Source of the DNA: Phreatobacter stygius
GTDB lineage: Bacteria > Pseudomonadota > Alphaproteobacteria > Rhizobiales > Phreatobacteraceae
Assembly: GCF_005144885.1 (NCBI RefSeq)
Contig: NZ_CP039690.1
Location: 6,560,873-6,624,872 of the forward strand
Direction: 5' to 3'
Length of the DNA stretch: 64,000 nt
Positions 45,707 through 54,784 of the stretch are shown here, piece by piece. Under the pieces are notes generated by a model that saw only the letters and a list, made by a program, of their open reading frames with translations, did not search any database and had not been told where the DNA came from. The position numbers and the translations under genes were made by a program. Numbering within the stretch: position 1 is the first letter of the stretch; each line of letters starts with the position of its first letter.

Positions 45707-46372
45707 ATGGATCGTTTGAGCGGACTGGCAGGCACGGCGATGCAGAAGCCGCAGACCGTGGCGGAGCAGATCGCCAATATTCTGCGCGAGGCCATTGCCG
45801 AGGGCTCGCTGACCGCCGGCACCCCGCTGCGTCAGGATGAGCTTGCGGCGCGGTTTGGCTTCAGTCGCATGCCGATACGCGATGCGCTTCGCCAGCTCGA
45901 AACCGAAGGCATCGTGTCGATTCACCCGACACGGGGCGCCTTCGTCGCGCAGATGGACAGCACCGAGATCAGCGAGATCTACGCGGTCAGGGAGCTTCTG
46001 GAGATCGAAGCGCTGCGGCTGGCCTATCCCCATCTCACCGGGCAGATGCTGGACGAGGCAGCGGCGGTGCTGGATCAGATCGATATGGAGCCTGATGTTG
46101 GCCGGTGGGGCAGCCTCAACCGTGTCTTTCATCTGACGCTTTATGGCGCCTGCGGAAATGCCCGATTGCTCGGGCTGATCGAAGCCCAGCACAATGCGGC
46201 CGATCGCTACGTTCGCATTCTCCTGTCAAATCTCGATTACCGCGCGCGGTCCCAGGCCGAACATCGCGAGATTCTCGCCGCTTGCCGCGCTCGAAACCGG
46301 GAGCAAGGACTGATGTGGCTGTCGAGACATCTTCGGGACGGCAGCGAGGCGCTGGTCAAATTCACCAAATGA
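45707..46372 (+). CDS. GntR-family regulator, FCD type
   Basis: The 221-residue product has an N-terminal winged helix (about residues 17-80: LRQDELAARFGFSRMPIRDALRQLETEGIV split across helices) and a helical FCD effector domain with HLTL and HREILAACRARN. FadR-subfamily members sense organic acids or amino-acid breakdown products. The ATG at 45707 is preferred; one at 45740 is also possible. It diverges from the DAO-type oxidase. Confidence 0.88.
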   Translation: MDRLSGLAGTAMQKPQTVAEQIANILREAIAEGSLTAGTPLRQDELAARFGFSRMPIRDALRQLETEGIVSIHPTRGAFVAQMDSTEISEIYAVRELLEIEALRLAYPHLTGQMLDEAAAVLDQIDMEPDVGRWGSLNRVFHLTLYGACGNARLLGLIEAQHNAADRYVRILLSNLDYRARSQAEHREILAACRARNREQGLMWLSRHLRDGSEALVKFTK

Positions 46373-46515
46373 CGCGGCTCGACCTCCTCGAGGACAGGCG
46401 CCGCGATGAGCCGGCAGGCCATCGGCGCCCCTGAGCCCCCTGCCCGATCCCGGTTGTGTCCTGGTGCTGGCAACCGCGCCCGGCCCTGTTCCGACCGGCG
46501 GTGCGGCCGCTCCGT

Positions 46516-47244
46516 TCAGGCCGGTTTCGCGCGGCTCGAAGCGCCCGGCGGCGGCGCGGCTTGGTCGCCCGGCGCGCCACGCAGGCCGAAGGAGATGAAT
46601 TTCCGATAGGTCTCGACCGCATCCTGCAGGGCTGACGCCATGTCGGGACTGCGGGCGACATGTTGGGAATAGACGTAGTCGCGCGCCGAGATCAGCAGAT
46701 AGGCCAGCGTATCCAGTTCCTGTTCGCCATATCCCGGCAGTTCGCCGAGATCCCAGCTGCGTTTCAGCGAGCGCCGGAACCGCACCATGATATTGTCGAT
46801 ATGCTGCCGGTAGCCGTCCGGCGCCGCCACTTCCGCCTCGTGCAGCAGGCGGAAGAACCAGGGATGGCTCTGGGCGAATTCCAGGAATCCGAGGAAACCC
46901 TTGGTTTCCATCTCGACGAAATTCGACGCGCCCTTCACCCGGTCGTGCAGGAAGTCGAGAACCTCGCTGCCCTTCATCGGCAGCAATTGGTCGAACAGCG
47001 CGGCGCGGCTGTCGAAATAGGCATAAAAAGTGCCGTGGCCGAGGCCGGCGCGCTCCATGATCCGCGCGATCGAGGCTTCGGCATAACCGAACTCGCCAAT
47101 GATCTCGGCCGCCGCGTCGCAGATCGCCTGGCGGGTGCGTTGCGACTTCTCGATCCGCGTCAGCTTGCGCTTCGGCGCTCTCCTGGCCGGCACGGCCGTC
47201 GCCAACTCGCCGTCGTCGCGCCGCGGATCGTCCGTCTTCGCCAT
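46516..47244 (-). CDS. TetR-family transcriptional regulator
   Basis: The 242-residue product has a basic N-terminal extension, then a TetR helix-turn-helix around residues 45-85 (IMERAGLGHGTFYAYF), then a ligand-binding domain with FFRLLHEAEV. A longer frame exists upstream, but the ATG at 47244 is chosen for its GGGA and the family N-terminus. It lies 97 bases downstream of the LivJ-type gene on the same strand. A role in regulating the adjacent acyl-CoA catabolic genes is plausible. Confidence 0.85.
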   Translation of the reverse strand: MAKTDDPRRDDGELATAVPARRAPKRKLTRIEKSQRTRQAICDAAAEIIGEFGYAEASIARIMERAGLGHGTFYAYFDSRAALFDQLLPMKGSEVLDFLHDRVKGASNFVEMETKGFLGFLEFAQSHPWFFRLLHEAEVAAPDGYRQHIDNIMVRFRRSLKRSWDLGELPGYGEQELDTLAYLLISARDYVYSQHVARSPDMASALQDAVETYRKFISFGLRGAPGDQAAPPPGASSRAKPA

Positions 47245-47341
47245 CGGCTTGCATTCCCTGCCCGTAAGGCCGCGCCCGTCCGGCCCGGCCGAGGCTTTTA
47301 GCATGCCACCAGGTCTTTTGACTTGGGCCGGCATGCCGATT

Positions 47342-48592
47342 TCACCGGGCCGGCAGACTGCAGGCCTGTTCGCTCTCCGGACGGAACGCGCGCTCGGCCG
47401 GGACCTCCGACAGGATCGTGTAATAGTCCCAGGGCTCGCGCGATTGCGCCGGCGTCTTCATCTGGGCGAGATAGGCCGTCCGCATCAACCGGCCATCGGG
47501 ACGCAGCCGGGCGTTGCGTGTGTAGAAGTCGTTCACCGGCATGTCGTGCATCCGCGCCATGACCGCATCATGCCGGCTGGTGCCCGCCGCGCTCACCGCC
47601 TTCAGATAATGGCTGACGGCACTGTAGGTGCCGGCATGGGCTTCCGTCGGCATGAACCGGTTGCGCGCGAAGAAGCGCTCAGACCAGGCTCGCGCCTCGG
47701 GGTTCAGGTTCCAGTACCAGACGGTCGAGAACACGATGCCTTGCGCCATCTGGGGGCCGAGGCCGTGGGCGTCCGACAACAGGAAGGCCGGCGCGACCAA
47801 TTGCTGGGCGGATCCGGCGAGGCCGAACTCGCTCGCCTGCTTGATCATGTTGGAGAGGTCTTGGCCGGCGCTCAGGAAGGCGATGACATCGGCCCCCGAC
47901 GCCTGCGCGCGCAACAGCATGGACGAATAGTCGAGCGTGCCGGGAGGATGACGGACGCTATCCATGACCTGGCCGCCGCCATCGGTCACCACCTTGCCGA
48001 CATCGCGCTGCAGCGCGTGGCCGAAGGCCCAGTCCTGGACGATCAGGAACCACTTCTTCTTGCCCTGGCGCATCAGCTCGGCCGGCAAGGCATTGGCGAA
48101 CAGATAGGTGTCGTGGCTCCATTGCGCGGTGTTCGGCGAACAGGCCTTGCCGGTCAGGTCGGCGCTGGACGCACCAACATAGAGCGCGATCCGGTTCTTG
48201 CTCTGGACCAGTTCGCGCACCGCCAGCGCCACCGCCGAATTGCCGATGTCGACAATGACGTCCACGCCGCCCTCGTCGAACCAGCGGCGGGTCAGGCCGG
48301 AGCCGATGTCGGGCTTGTTCTGATGATCGCCGACGACCAGTTCGATCGGCCGTCCGAACATGTTGCCGCCGAAATCCTCGATGGCCATGCGGGCGCCGTC
48401 GACCGAACCCGGCCCCAGCGCCGATGACAGAATGCCGGTCATATCGGTCAGCACCCCGATCTTCAGCGGCCGCTGCGGCGTCTGAGCATGGCTCGCCGTT
48501 GCAACGAGCGCCGCGGCCAGAACTGCCGCGAATGTCCAAGAACGCATGATCCAAGAACGCATGATCCAAGACCGCATGATCCAAGAACGCAT
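47342..48592 (-). CDS. Branched-chain amino-acid/amide-type ABC substrate-binding protein
   Basis: The 416-residue protein is a family 4 (LivJ-like) periplasmic binding protein: IGVLTDMTGILSSALGPGS near the N-terminus, GGNMFGRPIELVVGDHQNK, and VDVIVDIGNSAVALAV. The signal peptide is preceded by MRSWI repeated three times and MRSWT, because a 15-base tandem repeat carries four in-frame start codons. GGGAGGAC sits 6 bases before the first ATG (48592). No permease or ATPase genes accompany it. It diverges from the AMP-dependent ligase, so its ligand may be that pathway's substrate. Confidence 0.88.
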   Translation of the reverse strand: MRSWIMRSWIMRSWIMRSWTFAAVLAAALVATASHAQTPQRPLKIGVLTDMTGILSSALGPGSVDGARMAIEDFGGNMFGRPIELVVGDHQNKPDIGSGLTRRWFDEGGVDVIVDIGNSAVALAVRELVQSKNRIALYVGASSADLTGKACSPNTAQWSHDTYLFANALPAELMRQGKKKWFLIVQDWAFGHALQRDVGKVVTDGGGQVMDSVRHPPGTLDYSSMLLRAQASGADVIAFLSAGQDLSNMIKQASEFGLAGSAQQLVAPAFLLSDAHGLGPQMAQGIVFSTVWYWNLNPEARAWSERFFARNRFMPTEAHAGTYSAVSHYLKAVSAAGTSRHDAVMARMHDMPVNDFYTRNARLRPDGRLMRTAYLAQMKTPAQSREPWDYYTILSEVPAERAFRPESEQACSLPAR

Positions 48593-48593
48593 G
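48536..48593 (-). repeat. 15-bp tandem repeat carrying four in-frame start codons
   Basis: Units CCAAGAACGCATGAT (plus strand) occur at 48536-48550 and 48551-48565, a one-mismatch unit at 48566-48580, and a partial unit from 48581. Each holds a CAT, so on the minus strand ATG recurs every 15 bases (48592, 48577, 48562, 48547), all in frame with the binding protein. Confidence 0.9.
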
Positions 48594-48795
48594 GCCTGTC
48601 CTCCCCTTTCACGCAATCGGTCACTGCGATCGCTTGACCCCGGCATAGAATTTTCCACTGGACACGTCAAGAAAACTGACTATCGAATCGGAAATCGAAT
48701 TTGTTGATCGAAGCCCATTGCCGCGGCCGGCTCGTACCGGCCGGCCGCCCGATCGCCGGCGGCAAAAGGCGAGCGCCCGAGTGGAGGAACAAGCC

Positions 48796-50409
48796 ATGGC
48801 AGCCTTCGTCCTGCCCGACGCGCTGGTCGGGCGCTCGATCATCGATCTCGTCGCGGACCAGGCGGCGCGACGGCCTGACGCCCTCGCCCTGACGGCCCGG
48901 TCGGCCGACGGCGCGGAGCAACGCCTGAGTTACGGAGAACTGCTCGCAAGGGCGCAGCGGCTCGCCGCCGGCCTGCGGCATCTGGGCGTCACGCGCGGCG
49001 ACCATGTCGGCATGATGATGAACAACGAGGCCGGCGTGGAAGCCGCCGTCACCATGCTGGCGCTGCATCGCCTCGGCGCGGTCGTGGTGCCGGTCAACAC
49101 CCGCTTCGCCGCGGATGAAATCGTCTATGTCGTCAACAAGGCGCGCTTGGGGCTGCTGATCGCCATGCGCGACTTCTGGCCGCTGCTCCAGAGCCTTGAA
49201 CCACGCCTTGCCGGTGTCAGGCACGTCATCACCGTCGGTGGCGACGCGGCCTCCGCGCCGGCGGACTGGCAGCGGATCTTCGACGAGGCCCCTGCCCGCC
49301 ATGAGCCCTGGCCATCGGTGCCGCCCGACGCCATGTCGGAAATCCTGTTCACGTCAGGCACGACGGCCCATCCCAAAGGCGCCGTGATGACCCATGGGCG
49401 CAGCGTCATCTCGGCTTATGGCTTCGCCGAGGCCATGAGCCTTGCCGAAACCGACGTCTTTCAAAGCTTCTTCCCGTTCTTCACCACGGCAAGCCTGCAT
49501 TGCCTGCTGCTGCCGGCCTGGTGGGCCGGCGCCCAGGCGGTGCTCGACCCGGCCCTCGACGTGCCCGCCATCATTGGCCGGATGGAGCGCGAGCGGACGA
49601 CCAAATATATCGGCGCGCCGGCCTTCTACATCTTCCTGCTCGATCACTATGACCGCTCGCGGCACGACCTGTCGACGCTGACCATGTTCGATTATGGCGG
49701 CGCCGCCATGCCGGTCGAAGTGATCCAGCGCCTGGCCGAGACCTTCCCGCATATCGAACTGCGCCAGACCTATGGAATGACCGAAAGCGGACCGGCCGGG
49801 ACCGTGCTGAAAGGCGAGGACGGCCAAGCAAAGCTGGGGTCGGTCGGCCGGCCATGGCCGCTGACCGAAGTGCGTGTCGTCGACGAGGCGGGCGCAGCGG
49901 TCGCGGCCGGCACGGCGGGCGAGATCGCCATCCGCAGCCCGAGCGTCATGCTGGAATATTACGACGAGCCGGTGCTGACCCAAAAAGCGCTGCAGGACGG
50001 ATGGCTGCTGACCGGCGACATTGGCTATCTCGATGCCGAGGGCTTCCTCTACCATGTCGACCGCAAGAAGGACATGATCATCCGGGGCGGGCACAATATC
50101 GGCTCGCTCGAAGTGGAAGAGGCCCTGTTCCGCCATCCGGCCATCCAGGACGCCGCCGTCATCGCGGTTCCGCATCCAAAACTCGGCGAAGATATTCACG
50201 CTTTTGTCGTGCCGCGGCCGGGCCGGACGGTCGATGCCGGGGCGTTGCAGGCGTTCTGCCGCGACAAGCTCGCCGATTACAAGATTCCGCGCCGCATCAC
50301 CTTCACCGACGCATTGCCACGCGGCCCGATGGGCAAGGTCCTGAAATCCGACCTGCGCCGGCTCGCGGCCGAACAGTCCCATGGGAGCACGACCAATGAA
50401 GCAGGCTGA
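48796..50409 (+). CDS. AMP-dependent acyl-CoA synthetase/ligase
   Basis: The 537-residue adenylating enzyme activates a carboxylic acid to its CoA thioester. It has LFTSGTTAHPKGAVMTHG near residue 180, the QTYGMTESGP motif near residue 325, GDIGYLDAEGFLYHVDRKKD near residue 410, and the catalytic lysine in LPRGPMGKVLKSDL. A GGAGGAA precedes the ATG. It overlaps the next gene by 14 bases, so the ligase, hydratase and SDR form one unit. The acid substrate is not predictable. Confidence 0.9.
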   Translation: MAAFVLPDALVGRSIIDLVADQAARRPDALALTARSADGAEQRLSYGELLARAQRLAAGLRHLGVTRGDHVGMMMNNEAGVEAAVTMLALHRLGAVVVPVNTRFAADEIVYVVNKARLGLLIAMRDFWPLLQSLEPRLAGVRHVITVGGDAASAPADWQRIFDEAPARHEPWPSVPPDAMSEILFTSGTTAHPKGAVMTHGRSVISAYGFAEAMSLAETDVFQSFFPFFTTASLHCLLLPAWWAGAQAVLDPALDVPAIIGRMERERTTKYIGAPAFYIFLLDHYDRSRHDLSTLTMFDYGGAAMPVEVIQRLAETFPHIELRQTYGMTESGPAGTVLKGEDGQAKLGSVGRPWPLTEVRVVDEAGAAVAAGTAGEIAIRSPSVMLEYYDEPVLTQKALQDGWLLTGDIGYLDAEGFLYHVDRKKDMIIRGGHNIGSLEVEEALFRHPAIQDAAVIAVPHPKLGEDIHAFVVPRPGRTVDAGALQAFCRDKLADYKIPRRITFTDALPRGPMGKVLKSDLRRLAAEQSHGSTTNEAG

Positions 50410-51199
50410 CTACCGCACCATCAGGATCGAGCGCCGTGGCCGGGTTCTCCATTTGACCCTGGATCGCGCCGCGGCACTGAATGCCGTCGATGCGGTGATG
50501 CACGAAGAGCTGGCGCGGGTCTTCTCGGATGCCGGCAATGATCCGGGATCGGACATCGTTGTCTTGACCGGTGCCGGCCGCGCCTTTTGCGCCGGCGGTG
50601 ACATCGACTGGATGCAGGATGCCATCGATCACCCTGAAAACTTCGAAACGACGGTCGCCGAAGCCAAACGCATCGTCTTCTCCCTGCTCGACTGCGAAAA
50701 GCCGACGATTGCCAAGATCAACGGCCCGGCCGTCGGGCTCGGCGCCACGCTGGCCCTGTTCTGCGACATCGGCTTCGCTGCCGAGACCGCCTATCTCGCC
50801 GATCCCCATGTCTCGGTCGGCATGGTCGCCGGCGATGGCGGCGCGGTGATCTGGCCACAGCTCGTCGGTTTCGCCCGTGCCAAGGAGTTCCTGTTCACCG
50901 GCGACCGGGTCACCGCCCGGCGCGCCGAGGCGATCGGGCTGATCAACCATGTCGCCACCGCAGGCGAGCTCGATGCCGCGGTCGACGCCTTCGCCGACCG
51001 CTTGGCCAAGGGCTCGACCAAGGCGATCCGCTGGACCAAGGTCACCGTCAATATCGCCCTGAAACAGCTCGCCCATGCCATGATGGATACCGGCCTTGCT
51101 TATGAGGCCCTGACCAATGCCAGCGCCGACCACCGCGAGCGCGTCAAGGCCTTCCGCGAGCGTTCGCAGCGCGCCGCAGCCCCCGGGGTGGCGTCATGA
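50396..51199 (+). CDS. Enoyl-CoA hydratase/isomerase family protein
   Basis: The 267-residue crotonase-fold protein has the oxyanion-hole segments GAGRAFCAGGDIDWM near residue 60 and GPAVGLGATLALFCDIGFA near residue 110. The catalytic region around MVAGDGGAVIWPQLVG is near residue 145. It probably hydrates or isomerises the CoA ester made by the preceding ligase. Its start lies inside the ligase gene, 14 bases before its stop, and its own stop overlaps the SDR start by 4 bases. Confidence 0.9.
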   Translation: MKQADYRTIRIERRGRVLHLTLDRAAALNAVDAVMHEELARVFSDAGNDPGSDIVVLTGAGRAFCAGGDIDWMQDAIDHPENFETTVAEAKRIVFSLLDCEKPTIAKINGPAVGLGATLALFCDIGFAAETAYLADPHVSVGMVAGDGGAVIWPQLVGFARAKEFLFTGDRVTARRAEAIGLINHVATAGELDAAVDAFADRLAKGSTKAIRWTKVTVNIALKQLAHAMMDTGLAYEALTNASADHRERVKAFRERSQRAAAPGVAS

Positions 51200-51975
51200 C
51201 GACGGCTCCGCGCGACGTCGACGGCCTCGCCGCATTGGTCACTGGCGCCGCCGGCGGCATTGGCCTGGCGATCGCCCGCCGCCTCGCCGGCGGCGGCGCG
51301 CGGGTGATCCTGTGCGATCGCGACGCGGCGCGGCTTCAGGCGGCGGCGCGCGACTTTCCGGCCGAGGCAGAGGCCATGGCGGTCGCCGGCGACATCGGGT
51401 CGGAGGAGGCGGTGGAGGATCTGGTCGCGCGCGCCATCGGTAGCGCCGGCGCGATCGACATCCTGGTGAACAATGCCGGCATCGCCGAGCCGATCAGACG
51501 CACCACGGATCAGGACATCGTCACCTGGCAAGGGATCATCGACGTCAATCTGCGCGGGACCTTCCTGGTCAGCCGCGCCGTCGGCCGGCACATGCTGGCG
51601 CGCAAGGCCGGCGGCGCCATCGTCAACATCGCCTCGATCGCCGGCCTCATCGGCCTGCCCGGCTCCAACGCCTATGGCGTGTCGAAGGCGGCCATCGTTC
51701 ATCTCACCCGCACCATGGCCTGCGAGTGGGCGAGCAAGGGCATCAGGGTCAATTGCGTGGCGCCCGGCTATATCGAGGCGCCAATGGCTTTCGAGATGTT
51801 CGCCGACAGCCGGGTCGACCGTCAGCTCATCGAGGCGCGCGCCCCGATGCGCCGCCTCGGCCGGCCCGACGAGATCGCCAGCGTCGTCGCCTTCCTGGCA
51901 TCGGAGGCGGCCTCTTATGTCACCGGCGCGACCTTGCCGGTCGATGGCGGCTGGTGTGCTTATGGCGGCCCGTGA
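51196..51975 (+). CDS. Short-chain dehydrogenase/reductase
   Basis: The 259-residue protein is a classical SDR with cofactor motif TGAAGGIGLA (16-25), NNAG near residue 92, the catalytic Ser147, Tyr160 and Lys164 (YGVSK), and a typical C-terminal FLASEAASYVTGATLPVDGG. It probably oxidises a hydroxyacyl-CoA or alcohol in the same pathway as the ligase and hydratase. The start overlaps the hydratase stop in an ATGA. It is convergent with the IclR gene 18 bases away. Confidence 0.9.
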   Translation: MTTAPRDVDGLAALVTGAAGGIGLAIARRLAGGGARVILCDRDAARLQAAARDFPAEAEAMAVAGDIGSEEAVEDLVARAIGSAGAIDILVNNAGIAEPIRRTTDQDIVTWQGIIDVNLRGTFLVSRAVGRHMLARKAGGAIVNIASIAGLIGLPGSNAYGVSKAAIVHLTRTMACEWASKGIRVNCVAPGYIEAPMAFEMFADSRVDRQLIEARAPMRRLGRPDEIASVVAFLASEAASYVTGATLPVDGGWCAYGGP

Positions 51976-51993
51976 CGGGCCCGGCCACCAGCC

Positions 51994-52887
51994 CTATGGC
52001 CGGCTTCTGAGCGCGATGAGCCGCGCGCCGATCCGCTCCGCCGTTTCGTTCAATCGGGCGACGCAGCGTCGGCGCTGCGCGTCGTCGAGCCAGTCGGCGA
52101 CAAAAGCCGTGCTGATCGCGGCGACCGGATAGCCGGTGGCGTCGCGCACCGGCACGCCGATGCCGGCAATGCCGCGGGTGAACAGGCTGTCATGGCTGGC
52201 AAATCCCGCAACGCGCGCCTCGGTGAGCGCAAGACGGAACGCCGCCTCGTCGAAACCTTCGGTCTCCTGCCCGTAACGCGCGAGATTGGCCCGGATGATC
52301 GCCTCGGCCTCGGCCACCGGCAGCGCCGCGAGAATGGCCATGCTGCCCGCGCCGCGGCCGAGCGGCACCTGGCTGCCGACCTTCAGCACCAGCGTCTGGA
52401 TCCGTGACGTGCTTTCCTGGCGCGCCGCGCAGACCGTGTCCAATCCGGCGCGGACGCTGAGATAGACCGTCTGCTCGATGTCCTGGACCAGGGCCGCGAG
52501 TTCGGTCGCGGCAATCCGTTCGATCGGATGATGGGCGGCGGCGACCAGTCCCAGCGCATAGATTTCGCGGCCGAGGAAGAACCGTCGCGAGGCCTGGTCG
52601 CGTTCGACCCAGCCGGTCTCGATCAGCATGTCCAGGACACGATGAACGGTCGGCCGCGGCAAGCCGGTCCAGGCGACGATATCGGCGAGGGCAGCACCGC
52701 CCTCCCCGCCGCGGGCGATCGCACGCACCAGTGCGACCGAGCGATGCAGGCTGCCCGCCGCTTCGGTCACCGCTCCACCCGCCGCGGCGATGGATTGGCT
52801 GACCGCCGCAATGTCCGATAACTGGATATGAATGCCGTGACATCGCCCACGGCCGCGACCGCGGCGCTGTCGTCCATTGATCGACAT
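51994..52887 (-). CDS. IclR-family transcriptional regulator
   Basis: The 297-residue product carries an N-terminal IclR winged helix (about residues 48-105: LADIVAWTGLPRPTVHRVLDML) and an effector-binding domain with TVYLSVRAGLDTVC and AGIGVPVRDATGYPVAAIS. The first 40 residues are unusual, so the real start could be downstream. It diverges from a ThDP enzyme with a promoter between them, and likely regulates that gene. Confidence 0.85.
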   Translation of the reverse strand: MSINGRQRRGRGRGRCHGIHIQLSDIAAVSQSIAAAGGAVTEAAGSLHRSVALVRAIARGGEGGAALADIVAWTGLPRPTVHRVLDMLIETGWVERDQASRRFFLGREIYALGLVAAAHHPIERIAATELAALVQDIEQTVYLSVRAGLDTVCAARQESTSRIQTLVLKVGSQVPLGRGAGSMAILAALPVAEAEAIIRANLARYGQETEGFDEAAFRLALTEARVAGFASHDSLFTRGIAGIGVPVRDATGYPVAAISTAFVADWLDDAQRRRCVARLNETAERIGARLIALRSRP

Positions 52888-52898
52888 ACGTCATTCGG

Positions 52899-52926
52899 TT
52901 GACAGCCGGGCCTCATATCGTAGCAT
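52899..52926 (+). promoter_or_regulatory. Sigma-70 promoter for the ThDP enzyme gene
   Basis: A consensus TTGACA (52899-52904) is followed after 16 bases by TAGCAT (52921-52926). The transcript would carry about 80 bases of leader, including a hairpin, before the start at 53012. Confidence 0.6.
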
Positions 52927-52958
52927 GCTCTCTGAAACATTCATCCGATAGTTGGACA

Positions 52959-52992
52959 TGCCGGCCGAGAAGTCAAGAAATGTCGGCCGGCA
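52959..52992 (+). other. Leader hairpin upstream of the ThDP enzyme gene
   Basis: TGCCGGCCG (52959-52967) and CGGCCGGCA (52984-52992) form a perfect 9-base stem with a 16-base loop, ending 20 bases before the ATG. It could affect translation or mRNA stability. Confidence 0.5.
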
Positions 52993-53011
52993 CGGCGTGA
53001 AGAGAGAAGCC

Positions 53012-54652
53012 ATGGCCGTCGCCTCCCCGACCACCTGTGCCGGCGCCGTCGTCGGAACCCTCAAGGCCCATGGGCTCGACCGCATCTATTGCGTGCCGGG
53101 CATCCAGAACGACTGGTTCTTCAACGCGGTCTACGACAGCGCCGGCGCCGTCACCGTCGTGCATACGCGCCACGAACAGGGCGCGGCTTATATGGCGCTG
53201 GGCGCGGCGCTGGCGACCGGCCGGCCGTCGGCCTATTCGGTGGTCCCGGGCCCCGGCGTGCTCAACACGGCCGCGGCGCTGGCCACCGCCTATTCGACCA
53301 ATGCCCCGGTGCTCTGCCTGACCGGACAGATTCCAAGCCGCGCCATTGGCCGCGGCATTGGCCTGCTGCACGAACTCCCCGACCAGCTCGGCATTCTCGA
53401 GCGCCTGACCAAACAGGCGAGCCGGGTCACCGATCCCGCCCGTGCCGCGGGCGAGCTTGCCGCCGCCATCGCCGCACTCACCGAGGGACGCCCGCGGCCG
53501 GTCGGCCTGGAGATCCCACCCGACATTCTGGCCGCGCGTGGCGATTTCGCGCCCGCCCTGCCGTCGATCCCGAACGCGCAGCCGGATGTCGATGCCGGGC
53601 TGCTGGACGAAGCCGTCACGCTGCTTGCCGCTGCCGAACGGCCGCTGATCGTGGTTGGCGGCGGCGCGCAGGACACGAGTGAGTGGGTCCGCCTGTTGGC
53701 CGAGCGCCTGCAGGCGCCGGTGCTCGCCTATCGCATGGGGCGTGGCGTGCTCGACGACCGCCATCCCTTGAGCGTCACCATGCCGGTCGGCCACCGGCTG
53801 TGGCGACACTGCGACGCCGTGCTGATGATCGGCTCGCGGGCGCAGATTCCTTTGAGCAATTGGGGCACCGACGCCGCGATGAAGATCGTCCGGATCGAGG
53901 TCGACCCAAGCGTGCTCGACACCATCCGCGCACCCGACGTCGCCCTGGTCGGCCGGGTCGAGGCCATCCTGCCGCGGCTGGTCGAGGCCTTCGACCTGAA
54001 AGCGCCGAAACGCGCCTCGCGTATTGCCGCGGTCGCCGCCCTGAAGGCCGAGATCGCAGGTGAAATGGCCTGTCTCGACCCGCAGATCCCGTTCCTGACG
54101 GCGATCCGCGAGGCGATTGGCGACGACGGCATTCTGGTCGAGGAAATGACCCAATGCGGTTACGTCTCGCGTTTCGCCTATCCCGTTCACAAACCGCGGA
54201 CATTCATCTCGTCGGGTTATCAGGGCACGCTCGGCTGGGGTTACGCCACCGCGCTCGGCGTGCAGGACGCGCGGCGTGATGCCGCCGTCGTTTCGATCAG
54301 CGGCGACGGCGGCTTCATGTTCAACGTGCAGGAACTGGCGACCGCCGTGCGCCACGACATTCCGCTCGTCGCCATCGTCTTCAACGACGGCGCCTTCGGC
54401 AATGTCCGGCGCATGCAGCAGGAGCTCCACGACAACCGGGTCATCGCCACCGACCTCGCCAATCCGGATTTCGTGGCGCTGGCGGAGAGCTTCGGCGTCG
54501 AGGCGAGCCGGGTACAGCGGCCGGATGAGTTGCGCCGGGCGGTCGCCGCCGCGGCGGAACGGCGCAAGCCCGCCCTGATCGAAGTGCCGGTCGGCGAAAT
54601 GCCGAGCCCATGGCGGTTCCTCGACATGCCGAGAATTCGCGGCCTTGCCTGA
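53012..54652 (+). CDS. Thiamine-diphosphate-dependent enzyme (acetolactate synthase-like)
   Basis: The 546-residue protein has the three domains of the decarboxylase/carboligase family. The ThDP-activating Glu55 is in TRHEQGAAY, the middle domain has LIVVGGGAQ, and the metal-ThDP motif is SGDGGFMFN to NDGAFGN near residues 430-460. It could be a decarboxylase such as a benzoylformate type or a carboligase; the sequence does not decide. The adjacent Bug protein and aromatic monooxygenase suggest aromatic or 2-oxo-acid catabolism. It diverges from IclR. Confidence 0.87.
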   Translation: MAVASPTTCAGAVVGTLKAHGLDRIYCVPGIQNDWFFNAVYDSAGAVTVVHTRHEQGAAYMALGAALATGRPSAYSVVPGPGVLNTAAALATAYSTNAPVLCLTGQIPSRAIGRGIGLLHELPDQLGILERLTKQASRVTDPARAAGELAAAIAALTEGRPRPVGLEIPPDILAARGDFAPALPSIPNAQPDVDAGLLDEAVTLLAAAERPLIVVGGGAQDTSEWVRLLAERLQAPVLAYRMGRGVLDDRHPLSVTMPVGHRLWRHCDAVLMIGSRAQIPLSNWGTDAAMKIVRIEVDPSVLDTIRAPDVALVGRVEAILPRLVEAFDLKAPKRASRIAAVAALKAEIAGEMACLDPQIPFLTAIREAIGDDGILVEEMTQCGYVSRFAYPVHKPRTFISSGYQGTLGWGYATALGVQDARRDAAVVSISGDGGFMFNVQELATAVRHDIPLVAIVFNDGAFGNVRRMQQELHDNRVIATDLANPDFVALAESFGVEASRVQRPDELRRAVAAAAERRKPALIEVPVGEMPSPWRFLDMPRIRGLA

Positions 54653-54784
54653 ACCAGGCATGGTCCTGCCCGACCCGACGGACATGAGATCCGTGACTTT
54701 TCACCAGCCGGCAGGGACCGGCCGCGCCCGGGCGCCGGATGACTTCGGTCATTCCGCCCCGGCGCCTTCGAGGAGGAATGCCTG

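Noticed and set aside
46373-46515. A third copy of a palindromic repeat between GntR and TetR
   Set aside because: Short G/C-rich words look similar, but no consistent arms could be paired.
52973-54685. A 570-codon minus-strand frame across the ThDP enzyme
   Set aside because: It is a shadow; the plus-strand protein has the ThDP motifs.
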